DNA of 64,000 nucleotides from Peribolospora baueri (Eukaryota > Basidiomycota > Peribolosporomycetes > Peribolosporales > Peribolosporaceae), in assembly GCA_029717555.1 (NCBI GenBank), contig JAMDHS010000100.1, forward strand, positions 1 through 64,000. Direction: 5' to 3'. The notes beneath the pieces were generated by a model. It searched no databases, had not been told where the DNA came from, and was given only the letters and a program-made list of their open reading frames with translations. Numbering within the stretch: the first letter of the stretch is position 1; each line of letters opens with the position of its first letter. Below, one piece after another: positions 1 through 10,508 of the stretch. The position numbers were made by a program, and so were the translations under genes.

Positions 1-91
1 TTTTCCATTTATTTTCCGTTCCGCACATAAACACCGACGCTCTTGGATGGTCCCCTGATTGAATTTCGTACCCCACCCCGCTCGGTTTCAG

Positions 92-376
92 GACGTGATC
101 ACCTCCCTCGCCGTACACCCGTCCAGCCCCTACTTCACCACCGGCTCCAATGACCGCACGATGCGAACCTGGGATGCCAGGACTGGCGCATGCGTGGCCG
201 TACACAAGGGCTTCCAGGATGGAGTGCTAGGCGTCGTCGCCGGGCGGGACGACGGGTTGACCCAGGGCGCCGAGACGGGAGGCCTCGGTGCTCAGCCGGG
301 CGTGGGTGCGGGAGGCAAGGGGTGGAAGGTGATCGGCGCGGGCGATGAGGGTGTCGCGCTTGTCTTCAGAGTGTAG
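92..376 (+). CDS. WD40-repeat protein, 3' exon only (partial)
   Basis: This is the last exon of a gene that begins before the window. A clear 3' splice site (TTTCAG) ends at 91 and the frame then runs to TAG at 374-376. The product shows a standard WD40 blade: a DVITSLAVHP strand, then TGSNDRTMRTWDARTG with the WD dipeptide, then a closing strand (VIGAGDEGVALVFRV) at the C terminus. The middle carries a Gly-rich loop (GVGAGGKG). The fragment is too short to name the family member; a Ski8/WDR61-like or other single-propeller protein is possible, but I cannot choose. WD40 propellers act as protein-docking scaffolds. Confidence 0.7.
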   Translation, partial: DVITSLAVHPSSPYFTTGSNDRTMRTWDARTGACVAVHKGFQDGVLGVVAGRDDGLTQGAETGGLGAQPGVGAGGKGWKVIGAGDEGVALVFRV

Positions 377-728
377 AAAAGAAGGAGGGCGGATGAGTAT
401 CATCGTCTTGGATAGAAGGACTTTTCATCCATTCTGTCGCGGCACGCCGCTTCGATATCCGCTTCGAACATGGTATGGTTGGTTGGAGAGGGCAAGGTTC
501 GAACCACATTTCCAAAGAGGTACCCAATCAGCCCTTCCAGATCCGAACCAAAAGAGGAGGAGCAAACAAGACACGACACGACAGACAGAAGGGAGAGGAC
601 GCGAAGAGCTGATATGCGCACACGTGTAGGGCATCAAAGACAAAAGTCCGAACGAAGAATAAGCTAACTACACCCTTTCAGTATCGCCCGTCCCCGCGTC
701 TGTCCTCTGAGACGGCGCAGGCGGCATA

Positions 729-2546
729 TCACCCCACGAGCGAGTACCCGAGGTTCTGGTCCCTGTACTGATTCTCCATCTCCAGCAGCCTCTTCCATTG
801 CGGTTGGAGACGGGCGGGGAGGGAGGCGCCGAAGGCGGGATCACGCATCCATGCCTTCGAGGTGGCGGGGCGGACGGGGACGAGGAGGGGATGGGGTGAA
901 TTTTGTTGTCCAAAGCGGGAGGACAAGGAGGGCTAGCAGACAGACGAGATGGGCAAGAGCGTCACTCACCACCTCATGCTGCAAAACGTTCCTAGCCCTT
1001 TGCCCACCGCCCTGGCCCATCTCCCCGACGTCCCCATTGCACCCATGCAGCGTGCGCCTCTTCTCGGTGCTGATGTACTGTGCGCGGTGGAGGATGCGCT
1101 GCGAATAGAAGACGGATTGGCCGGTTCGGAGGCAGACACGGGCAGTCGTGGGAGGGTCTTCGGGGGAGGAGGAGGGCTGGACGGGGTGGAGAGGGACAGG
1201 TGCCGAGCTGGACTGCTCAGAAGCGCCAGCGGCGGCAGAGGACGAGGCGTCGGCGAGAGGGGTGGAAGGCACCACGGGAGGGGCCGGGGTGAGGTTGGCT
1301 TTGCGCTCGGCGGGGGTGCGCACTCGGGCGTGCGTGCCAGGGACGACGAAAAGGCACGAGTCGGGATAGAGGGCGCTGAGGGTGAGGGAGGAATGCCGGG
1401 CAGCCAGATTTGAACGGCACGATCTTCTAACAGAGATGGGTGCACGAGCCACTCACGTGTTCCATTGGACCTGGACAGAAGGACAAATGGGAAGGGGTGG
1501 TGATAAGAAACGACGCGAGTGAAAGAGACGAAGCTGCTCCTCTCACCCCGAAAGTGGGCGTCTCGAGTGTCTTCATCTCCTCCTCATCGACCTCGGGCCT
1601 GACGTCATCACGGTGAAACCCTAGGGCGAAGTCGTGTCTCTCAGGGTTAATGAGGAGGTTGAAGAGCTCCATCTGGAGACGCTCCTCAGGGGCGGAGAGG
1701 AGCGCTGTGATGACGAAGAGCATGGTGGGAGAGGAGTAGAACGCAGCAAAGGGAGAGGGCTGACCGGACGTTACGGGCAAGAGGGAGGGATGAAGGACGT
1801 GCTGGACGCCTGACGTGAGGCAGGAAGGACGAGTGACAGGTCAGGCAAGCGTCTCCCCGCCGTGATAGTCTAATTGGGCCTTTGGAGCTAGACCAGAAGC
1901 ACCGACTGCCCGCCGGACCCACCCCAGTAATCGTCCATTCCTTCGTCGAACGGCGGAAATTGCTTGCCTGAAATAAATAACAAAGAACGGGTTATGCGGG
2001 TGAGAAAGTGACGAGAGCTCGCCTCGGCAGGGTGAAGGTAGCAGAGACAACATGCTGGCTATGAGCCCGCTGAGCGGCCCAAGGCCGGGGCGGGCGAGTG
2101 CGTGTTTGCCTGGTAGGCTCACCTACAATGCGTCTGTGAAAGGAACGAGCGATGCCGTCCACACCGTAAGCGAGAGCCGTCAGGAAAACAGAAACGAGCC
2201 GCTGTCGTTTGGGGAGCGTCAGAGAAGAGGAGGCAAGCAGACGGCCGGCTCACCGATATTTCCAGTCGCCTTTCCTTACCCTCTCTGTCGCCGCCTCCGC
2301 CGCGGTTCTGAGTGAGTGTAACTGCAGGTCATCTTCGATGACGTCGTCGACGATGACGAATCCGTCCTGATCGTAGAGGTGCTTGAGGGTGTGGGAAAGC
2401 AGCTCCGGCGGGCAGGGCGGAGAGGCTTTGAGGAGGGAGAGGGGTAGGGAGCCAGTGCGAGCGTAGTGGTCCAGGAGGGAGGCTTGGGTATAGGGAGAAG
2501 GGGGAAGGGGATGAGAAGGGACAGCGTCAGTCACGTCAATGGTCAT
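729..2546 (-). CDS. Phytanoyl-CoA dioxygenase (PhyH) family protein
   Basis: This is a 2-oxoglutarate/Fe(II) oxygenase of the PhyH family; the true substrate is unknown (the family hydroxylates acyl-CoAs and other small molecules). Seven exons give one continuous frame: 2254-2546, 2123-2133 (11 nt), 1923-1967, 1547-1809, 1457-1470 (14 nt), 970-1375 and 729-854. Each junction has GT/AG. The joined protein reads GDWKYRRIVGKQFPPFDEG across the first microexon and TFGVQWNTALYPDSCLF across the second, both typical of fungal PhyH proteins. The iron site is visible as GFHRDD (H-x-D) and a distal His-Arg in ILHRAQY. A Pro/Ser-rich loop sits between the VPGTH strand and that distal His. The start ATG opens MTIDVTDAV; an upstream in-frame extension lacks another good ATG. 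It is convergent with the WD40 gene. Confidence 0.88.
1457..1470 (-). other. 14-nt microexon of the PhyH-family gene
   Basis: The exon is flanked on the minus strand by a GTCCAG acceptor and a GTGAGT donor. It encodes V-Q-W-N plus two bases of the next Thr codon. Joining it restores the conserved FGVQWNTALY stretch; skipping it loses this stretch and shifts the frame. Confidence 0.85.
2123..2133 (-). other. 11-nt microexon of the PhyH-family gene
   Basis: On the minus strand the sequence reads TTTCACAG, then 11 exon bases, then GTGAGCC. It supplies R-I-V and parts of the two neighbouring codons, so the upstream DWKYR joins the downstream GKQFPPFDEG in frame. Without it the flanking exons are out of frame. 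Confidence 0.8.
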
Positions 2547-2682
2547 GGCTATGGGTGCGTTGCCGAGGGGGATACGAAGCAAAAATGAAAGATAAGAAGA
2601 GTCGGGGATGGGGGCGGGCAAGGGGAAAAGATGGTAGCGCAATCCTAACCCCACACACGGGGTAAGGCGGAAAAATGGTTAG

Positions 2683-2688
2683 AAAAAA
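2683..2688 (-). terminator. RNA polymerase III T6 terminator
   Basis: A run of six A on the plus strand (six T in the transcript sense) lies immediately 3' of the tRNA discriminator base, as expected for a Pol III stop signal. Confidence 0.8.
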
Positions 2689-2797
2689 TGCCCCAGCTAG
2701 GATTTGAACCTAGGACCCTCAGTTCGCATCGCAGGCACGGAAAAACCTGAAGCCCCAAAATACAAGACTGATGTTCTGACCACTGAACCACAAGGGC
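2689..2797 (-). tRNA. tRNA-Thr (anticodon UGU) with 36-nt intron
   Basis: On the minus strand a complete cloverleaf can be folded. The acceptor stem GCCCTTG pairs with CTGGGGC with one U-U mismatch, and the discriminator is A. The D arm is GTTC/GAAC. The anticodon stem TCAGT/ACTGA pairs perfectly around the loop CTTGTAA, giving anticodon TGT. The T arm CTAGG-TTCAAAT-CCTAG also pairs perfectly. The intron occupies 2725-2760, one base 3' of the anticodon, the standard position for nuclear tRNA introns removed by the tRNA-splicing endonuclease. The gene lies alone between the PhyH-family gene and transaldolase. Confidence 0.92.
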
Positions 2798-3174
2798 GTC
2801 AGAAATGACAATGGGAAGTAAATATAAAGAGCGGAATGCGGGTGGACAAAAAAAATGCCGTCCGTCGGCTTTCTTTTTGGCTTGCGCGGACAGAAGGATA
2901 TGACGCAATGCGCCATTAACAAAGATGACGTAGGCGCATAACCCTATCCACGTATCGATCAGGCAGACCAGTTCGCCGAGGCGGGGGTTGTGAGAAGACG
3001 GATCAATCGGAGATAGGGTTACGCGGTGCCCAGCAACGTGCCCCATGGAAGACGGAGGGCCCTAGGGAGGAAGGATCCTCTCATCTCGCCTCGTCACGAC
3101 CACCAACTCCACCCGCACTCGCCACGTACTTCCCCCTCTCTTGCCCTCTCATCTGAGACTCCCATCTGCCCGAA

Positions 3175-4790
3175 ATGGCCTCCTCCCTTGACCAGCTCAA
3201 GCAGTACACCACCGTTGTCTCCGACTCGGGCGACTTCGAGTCCATCGACGCCTACAAGCCCCAGGTGGGTACAAACCCCGCCATCACACCTTGTCCTCGT
3301 CCTCCATCAACGCACGGGCACGCCGCCTGCTCGCTCAATGGTGCAGAGGGAGGAAGTGCAACGACAGCAGCTGATACCGTCTTTCCTCTGCCCCGTTTTT
3401 CGCCTTTCAACAGGATGCTACCACCAACCCGGTACGTCGCTGTTCTCCTTGCTCTCACGCCGGCCCAAGTCTTGGCTTGTGACAAGCTCGTCGCTGACTT
3501 GCAATCTCTTCGCTGCCCCTCCTACAGTCGCTCATCCTCGCGGCCGTTCAAAAGCCCCAGTATGCTCGCTTGATTGACGACGCTGTCAAGTATGCCAAGG
3601 AGAAGAACAAGAACCAGAACGTAACCCAGATTGTGGACGACGCCATCGACCGTCTCGTGAGTTGCTGACCGGCGTTTTCCATGCTTCCTGGCGAATGAGC
3701 TTCTTTGGCCTCGACCTCGGCTCACTCACGCCCGTTGGTTTCCAACCTAACCCTTCCCCCCAGCTCGTCAACTTCGGTACGGAGATCCTGAAGATCATCC
3801 CTGGTCGTGTCTCCACCGAGGTCGACGCGCGCTACTCCTTCGACAAGCAGGCGACCAAGAACAAGGCCAAGCACCTCATCGAGCTCTACGCCGCTCAGGG
3901 CATTCCCAAGGAGAGGGTGCTGATCAAGGTGGGCCCACGCGATACCTCACATGTTCTTCCCCGGACCGCTGCTGACCATCATTTTTATGCCTCCTCTAGA
4001 TCGCCTCCACCTGGGAAGGCATTCAGGCCGCTCGCGAGCTCGAGCACGAGGACGGCATCCACTGCAACCTCACCCTCCTCTTCGGTTTCGGCCAGGCCGT
4101 CGCGTGCGCCGAGGCGGGCGTCACCCTCATCTCGCCCTTCGTTGGCCGCATCCTCGACTGGTACAAGGCCAAGACGGGCAAGGACTACCCCGCGCCCGAG
4201 GACCCCGGTGTCAAGAGCGTCCAGAAGATCTACAATTACTACAAGCAGAACGGCTACAACGTGGGTCTCAGACGCCCCACAAGACCGTGCCGTCGTCCGC
4301 TGCGCGAGCTTACAAACCTCTGTTATTGCCTTCTGCCTCTCTTCGGGGACGTCATCCGCCGGACCGCACACAGACCCAGGTTATGGCCGCGTCGTTCCGC
4401 AACACCGGCGAGATTCTCGAGCTGGCCGGCTGCGACTTTGTCACTGTTGCCCCCAAGCTTCTTGAGGAGCTCAAGAACATGAAGACGCCCGTACCTCGCA
4501 AGCTCTCTCCTGAGCAGGGTGAGCCGAATTTCATCGCATTTTTTCCACAAGGCACACGAGTGTATAGTCGACGTCGGAGCTCAGACTAATACGCCTTGCC
4601 CCTCTCGCCCACCACAGCCAAGTCGGCACAGCCCATCGAGAAGATCAGCGTGGTCGACGACGAGCCCCTGTTTAGGTGGATGCTCCTCGAGGACCAGATG
4701 GCGTTCGACAAGCTCCACGAGGGCATCCGCAAGTTCGCCGAGGACGCGGTCACCCTCAAGAGCATTCTGAAGGAGAAGGTCACCGCGTAA
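3175..4790 (+). CDS. TAL1: Transaldolase
   Basis: Transaldolase of the cytosolic pentose phosphate pathway moves a dihydroxyacetone unit from sedoheptulose-7-phosphate to glyceraldehyde-3-phosphate. Seven exons join in frame: 3175-3264, 3414-3431 (18 nt), 3528-3656, 3764-3928, 4000-4260, 4374-4518 and 4618-4790. The protein starts [21 protein letters not shown] and carries the family signatures DATTNPSLILAA, the catalytic Lys in [13 protein letters not shown] (the Lys is the last codon of exon 4), [15 protein letters not shown] and the [14 protein letters not shown] region. Length is close to the usual 320-330 residues. The 18-nt exon encodes exactly D-A-T-T-N-P. Confidence 0.96.
3414..3431 (+). 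other. 18-nt microexon of TAL1 encoding DATTNP
   Basis: It is bounded by CAACAG and GTACGT. It is in phase 0 on both sides and encodes exactly the six residues of the transaldolase active-site signature motif. Confidence 0.9.
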
Positions 4791-5431
4791 TCCGGCCCTC
4801 CTTACATGCCCGTTCTCTTCCTTCCCTCTCTTTATTCCACATCGCCCTGCGTATGTTGACCTCGTCCGCTCAAGCTGAAACAAGCCACATCCCCGTCTTG
4901 CATCAAGAGCCCCTCCGTGCACATGTAATCCTTCTTGATAACTATGTCATAAATATCAAGGCAACGTTTGATAGCCGACTCTTAGCCGAGCGCTTTGGTA
5001 TCTTTTCCTCGTCCACTTCTCTCGCATCGGCCGCATCTTCGTGTCCGTAGACTTGTCTGTTTGCTTCGAGCGCTGTCATGACGGTCGTTCTGACGGTTGG
5101 TCGATTGGTGCGAGGTCGTGCGCTTCGACGATTTCGACGATAGAACGGACCGACCTCGTGTGACAAAAATAGCCGATTCCTATCCAAGCCCGTCTTCCAT
5201 CTGCTGTCGGCCGAGATGACTTTTGGCCCGATCGGCCCAGGCAAATAACCCTAACCCCGCTTAGGTCCGGCCCTCCCTCCCGGCCGGAAGAACGGCAACG
5301 GCGGCTCGCACAGGTCTGGTCTCGTCTCGTCTGCCCGTCATCAACCCTCGTTCCCTCTTCCTTGCCCATTACCCCGCTCTACTGACTGACCACTGACCCG
5401 CGTCCGCCGACAAGACCACCGCCATCACCCC

Positions 5432-7724
5432 ATGGAGCACCTCCACACGGCAGCCGCCGACACCAACGCGGCCAGCTGGCCGGCGGCGCTTGAGCGCCTC
5501 ACCGCGACCCTCAACAGCTCGCTCACCTGCTTCTCCCAGACCTACCACCGCATCCCCGGCTCGGCCATCCTTCTCCGCTACATTGTTGCCTCGTACCAGA
5601 ACGATCCCATCCGCTCCTTGCTCGAGCTCCTTCTTCTCGCCTTTGCGGTCAGGACCATCTTGCAGAGCCGGACCAGGGGTGGGCAGAGCGGGACCAACTT
5701 TGTCAAGCTGAGCGAGAAGGTGGGAGCCAGTCTGGAGAAAGGAGGGAATGGCAAGAGGAGAGCGCGAGAAATGCGTTCGCTGGTGGTCAGGCGACCACAG
5801 ATGCGTCGCTCACTTTGCTTCACTTCCTCGCCCGTATTTCCCCCTGTTCCGCCCCGACTCAGGAAATCGACGACCTCGTGGACGAATGGACGCCCGAGCC
5901 GCTCTGCGCCCCGCTCTCCCCGACCGAGGTCTCTGAGCTGGCCTCTATGCCCGTTCTCGCCGGCGCCGCGGGCCCGCGGCCGAAGGTAGTTTCGACGGGC
6001 AAGACCGTGCTCAACCTGGCCAGCTACGATTTCTCCGGCCTCGCAAACGACGAGCGTCTCAAGACTAGGGCGATCGAGACGCTTAGGGTTTATGGCGTGG
6101 GCAGTTGTAGTCCGCCTTCGTTCTACGGCACCATCGGTGAGTGTGCCCGTTGGTTGTGAGGTGTTTTTGTCATCGTCTCCTTTCTCCGCACGTCAAATCG
6201 TCACTTATACTGTTCGTTCTCCGGACCCTCTTCCGCTCTCGCTCCGCCTCCCGCTCAGACGTTCACATGCAGCTCGAGGCGGACATTGCTCGCTTCCTGG
6301 GCGTCTCAGCGGCAATCATCTACTCCCAAGCCTTCAGCACCATCTCTTCTGTCATCCCGGCCTTCTCCAAGCGCGGAGACATCCTCGTCGTCGACAGGGG
6401 CGTCAACTTTGCTATTCAGAAGGGCATCCAGATCTCTCGCTCCACCGTGAGGTACTATGAGCACGGCGATATGAAGAGCTTGGAGAAGGTGCTGGAGGCG
6501 ACGAATAGGGAGGTGCAGAGGAAGGGCGGCAAACTCACGAGGCGGTTCATCGTCACTGAAGGCTTGTTCGAGGGCGACGGCTTCATCACCGACCTCCCTA
6601 AGATTGTGCGTTTACCGGTGTTGATTGGCGTATGTGCGTCGCTCCTTGCATCGCCTTCTCATCCGGGGCCCCATTTTTCTTTCCTCTCCATGCGCCACCC
6701 TCGCAATTTTAGATCGAGCTCAAGAAAAAGTACAAGTACCGTCTCATGCTGGACGAGTCCTTTTCATTCGGCATACTCGGCGCGACCGGCCGAGGACTGA
6801 CCGAGCTGTACGATGTGCCGGTGGGTCAAGGCTCGACTTTTGTTGACCCTATTCGGCGTTGTGAAGATGAAGGCTGACGGAATGCTCGAACATGCTCTCT
6901 TTCTTTCCCTTTCCCTCAGGCTACCGAAGTGGATATGCTCATCGGCTCGATGGCTAACACTCTCGGCTCGGGGGGCGGTTTCTGCGCGGGTTCGGAGGAG
7001 GTCGTCTTCCACCAGGTGAGCTCTTCAGTAACGAACGGTGCGATGCCGTGTACGGTGTCCTACTGTAGAGAAGACGGGATATTGACGTTGGTACCTCATT
7101 CTCTTGCATGTCACGCCTCAGCGTATCAACGGCCACGCTTTCATCTTCTCTGCTGCTCTCCCCGCTCTCCTAGCCGTCTCCGCCTCGTCCGCTATCTCCC
7201 ATCTTACCGCAACTCCCGACGCGCTCTCCTCGCTGCGAGAGAATACGCTCGCTGTACGCTCCGTGCTGGACAGGGCGGAGGGCGCGGTCATCCCCTCTCA
7301 TCCGGACTCTCCACTCATTCACGTCCAGATCCGTCCCAAGGCAGAGCAACCAACTGCCGCTGTGCAAGGGCTCGCCCCGCCCGTTATCGAGGCTTCCACC
7401 GGACGCGCCAAGTCGTCTACCAGGTCGGGCCGAAAACCCGGCAGCAGCGCTGCTCTAAAGCTTTCGCTGCCTTCCCCGCACGACTTGACCGTCGAGGAGC
7501 AACACAGCCTGCTCCAGAGCGTGGTGGAGGAGGCACTGGAGAACGGTGTGCTGCTTACGCGCCACAAGCGCCTGCCGGGCATCGCCCTCGGTTTGGACGA
7601 AGGGAGCGAGGCGAGGCCTAGTCTGAGGATCGCTGTGTCGGGAGCGTTGAGTAAGGAGGAGGCGACGAGCGCGGCTGAAACGGTGAGGGCAGCGCTGGAT
7701 AAGGTGCTGGCCGTAAGGAGATAG
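5432..7724 (+). CDS. LCB1: Serine palmitoyltransferase subunit 1
   Basis: This is the LCB1/SPTLC1 subunit of serine palmitoyltransferase, which makes 3-ketosphinganine from serine and palmitoyl-CoA at the ER membrane. The frame starts [11 protein letters not shown]; a hydrophobic segment near residues 45-75 ([12 protein letters not shown]) fits the ER anchor. Then come [74 protein letters not shown] and [15 protein letters not shown], all in the order of LCB1. As in other LCB1 proteins, the pyridoxal-phosphate lysine is absent at the last motif, so catalysis depends on the LCB2 partner, which is not in this window. A Ser/Lys-rich low-complexity insert lies in the C-terminal domain (roughly 7390-7460). 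Introns are short, with GT/AG ends. TAG is at 7722-7724. Confidence 0.95.
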
Positions 7725-8575
7725 GGGGATTGACGGGCCCTTGGACGAGGCGGCGCTGCGTCGCCGCTTTTCGCTTTTCGCGCCCCTCTATCCCTCCTCA
7801 TGTTTCGTGTTTCCTTTGGATGTGATGACACTGGTCAGGTAGACAGGATGGAGCAACATGCCGGTCCTTCTTCCTACTCATTTTCTCCTCCCCCCTATCC
7901 CATCTCCCCATCTATTCTCTTAATGGCTACGCCCGTCCATGATAATGTCGCCCCTCTCGGAGAACTCGGTCCTCGCATACCTGTACTCCCACCTCTCTCT
8001 CGGCCCGCCGAATATGAGTCCGCCGCCATCGGCCTGAGATGGGGTCCGCCGTGTCACGTCGCTCGATGGCGCCCATGTCGATTGTAACAGACCATCCTCT
8101 CACTCGCGCCATGCCAAATCGAGACAAAGTAGACACTTTGATCCCCACCGGGTTTTTGGATGCGCTGACGAGAAACGAAAATGTTGGAAGGCGCGCTTGC
8201 TCGCCTGTGCCGTCCGCCAGATGTTGCACCGGACTCTGACTGACAAGCCACAACGGATGCCGCTATGCCAACCTCTTTCCAGAATACACTGCCACTCCAA
8301 TGGCCATCTGTTGGACGGTGCCAATGAGCAAGCGCTCAACGACGGTCGATGTGAAGCATCTTCCTGGATCAAGCTCTTTCTCAACTCTCCACTTTGACGG
8401 ATGCGTTGATACCATGGCTATCCAGCTACATCACCGTGCCCATCTGCCTAACGAAAGCAACCTCAACCGACGCCGCGTCGACAACATAGTTCAGCAATTC
8501 ATCATCACGAGGAAAGAGAAAAAGCCGTGCCCGGCCCGGTTTCGAGGACGGAGTATGGGCCGGTCGCACGGTAGA
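7725..8575. other. Intergenic stretch, nothing recognised
   Basis: This holds the 3' flanks of LCB1 and of the convergent oxygenase gene. I see only short unconvincing reading frames, no RNA fold and no repeat. Confidence 0.6.
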
Positions 8576-10167
8576 CTAGCCCTGTGCGTCGAGATCGCTG
8601 TGCCATCTCTGAACGACGTTCTGATGGCTTCTCGTGAGGCCCTTCCAAGCCGCCCAGCCGAAATAATCCACCTCTTCTTCCTCCTCTCGCTCTCGGCTTT
8701 CCTTCGCCACACTCTCTTCTCCACGCTCTTTGGCTGACTTTGCCCGCAGAGCCTTCGTAGCGTGCAGGTCTCCCTTGGGAACGTCGGAGACGATACCGTC
8801 GGCGCCCCCTCGAGCTTCATAAACGGAGCGAGAAAGGCGAAGGACTGAGGGGGAAAGTGAGGAGGAGGGAAGAGGACGAAGTCGGGAGGTGAGAGAAGGA
8901 GTGGCGAAGTAGGCGATCTGTAGAGAGAAGCGGCCAGGGACGATCAGCAGCCGCCCTTTGCGCACGCAGGATTCGCACCCTGCCGAAAGCTGCCAACTCC
9001 GACCTGTCCCTGGACTCACCGAGAACCTCTCTCTGTCAGCGCCCTCCTTCACGACCACACGATGCGTGGCAGCCTGAAAGATACCCCGGGAGACAAACTC
9101 TACCTGCTGTCCCATGTTGACGACCAAGTGATGCTCCTTGGGAGGCACGTCTATCCACCGTCCCCGGAAATCTTGTACCTGCAAGCCTGGGACGTCGTCC
9201 GTAGCCAGTAGCGTCAGCCATCCTCCGTCCTTGTGCGCGCCGACGCCTTGGGTCGAGGTGCTGTCACGACGGATCGAGTCGACGGTCTGCGGAAGGAGGG
9301 GCAGAAGCAGAAGGCTGAGCGAAGGCGTACTACAGTACGAGGTGACAAGTGCGCAGGAACGAGGCGAGCCGGACGCACCTCGGCACTGGGGTACCGAATC
9401 GTCTTCATCCTCCCATACCTCGTTCTCCTTCCCTCCACCAGCTCGCCTTCTAACATCTTGCTCAACACCCCGCTCTCCGCGCCGAGAGCCTCCTCCAATG
9501 CGGTGGTAAGCTCGGCAGCGAGATCGGTGCAGCGTCGGAACCAGTCTGATACAAGCTCGCGATGCGACGGTAGAACGTCAGGGGAGGGGTGCTGGTTCGG
9601 ACCGAGCAGGTGGAGGAAGGGGTATGTGGCGAGGTGCGAGGAGGTGGAGGGCAGCGGGTCGACGTCTGGCCCAAAGTCGATCTGCAACATTCGTAGCAAG
9701 ACGGGAGCCGGCGTACACAGACAAAAGTCGCAAACATCAGCGAGGGGAAGGAGCGACTGCTGGGGTTTGAAAGTCTCGGGTAATCGCACCTGATCCCGAT
9801 GGTCCACCTTGCCCAGCGTTCTCTCGTCCGCGAACTTGGAATACCCTCTGAAATGCCTGCTCTTCTCTATGTCGATCTTCATCCTCTCGTCCAATGGCAG
9901 GTCGAAGAACCTCTTCGACACGTCGAACAGCTCGTCCCACAGCCTTAGGGGAAGGGGTGGGTTGGAGAGGTAGAAGAAGCCCAACCCGTCGGCCGGTGTG
10001 GAGGGGTCGGATGTGGGCGAGCCGATGAGGGTAGAGCGGAGTTGGGAGACGAACTCGGGCCGAGTGGACGGGGAGAGGAGGAGGGTGTAGTCGAGCACAG
10101 CGGCGCCGTGGGAGGGCGGGGCAGGCGGCGGGGAAGGGGAAAGAGGGACGTCGATGGTGGCCGTCAT
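8576..10167 (-). CDS. 2-oxoglutarate/Fe(II)-dependent oxygenase (isopenicillin N synthase-like)
   Basis: A plant/fungal-type 2OG-Fe(II) dioxygenase of the isopenicillin-N-synthase/flavonol-synthase fold; substrate unknown. It opens MTATIDVPLSPSPPP and contains the DIOX_N region (GLGFFYLSNPPLP, FFDLPLDERMKI, RGYSKFADE). The catalytic part has GVGAHKDGGWLTLL (iron ligands His and Asp), AATHRVV (third ligand His) and RFS-IAYF (Arg that binds 2-oxoglutarate). The RFS-IAYF pair is split by an intron whose donor is GTGAGT near 9020. A second intron before GVGAHKD is in phase 0 and ends CCGCAG. A 54-nt in-frame GT...AG stretch just after LLPLAD, ending before IDFGPDVDPL, may be a third intron. The C-terminal tail is Glu/Arg-rich, ending at TAG 8576-8578. 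The TIR-free neighbourhood gives no hint of a biosynthetic cluster. Confidence 0.88.
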
Positions 10168-10508
10168 TCTATCTTATCGCGGGGCCAAAGAGCTAGTACG
10201 AAGACGGGGAGCAAGGTGGGTGAGCGAAGGTGAGCGAGCTAGAGACGGCGGCGACAAGGGGCCCAGACAGCTGCAAGATGGTGGCAAGAACGAAGACAAG
10301 TCAAAACCACTGCTCGCGATTACGTTTGCCTTGGCCGACGACGTCTTGGTGGGGCTCGCCGGACGATGTCGCCATCGACGCCGGCGTTGTGCGACGTCGG
10401 CCGGCGTCTTCTTGTGCAAGTGATCGCGCAATTTCCGGATTTCATCAACGCTCGCCTTCTTCCACTGTCCACGTCGTCGAGTCGTCCTCGTCCGACTCGT
10501 CACCCGCC

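Noticed and set aside
1400-1450. tRNA-like GTTCAAATCTGG stretch on the minus strand
   Set aside because: Only the T-loop resembles a tRNA. The sequence is the short intron next to the 14-nt microexon of the PhyH-family gene.
8955-9015. T-arm-like GCAGG-GTGCGAATC-CTGC stretch on the minus strand, possibly a tRNA
   Set aside because: No matching D arm, anticodon stem or acceptor stem could be folded around it. It lies inside the intron between RFS and IAYF of the oxygenase gene.
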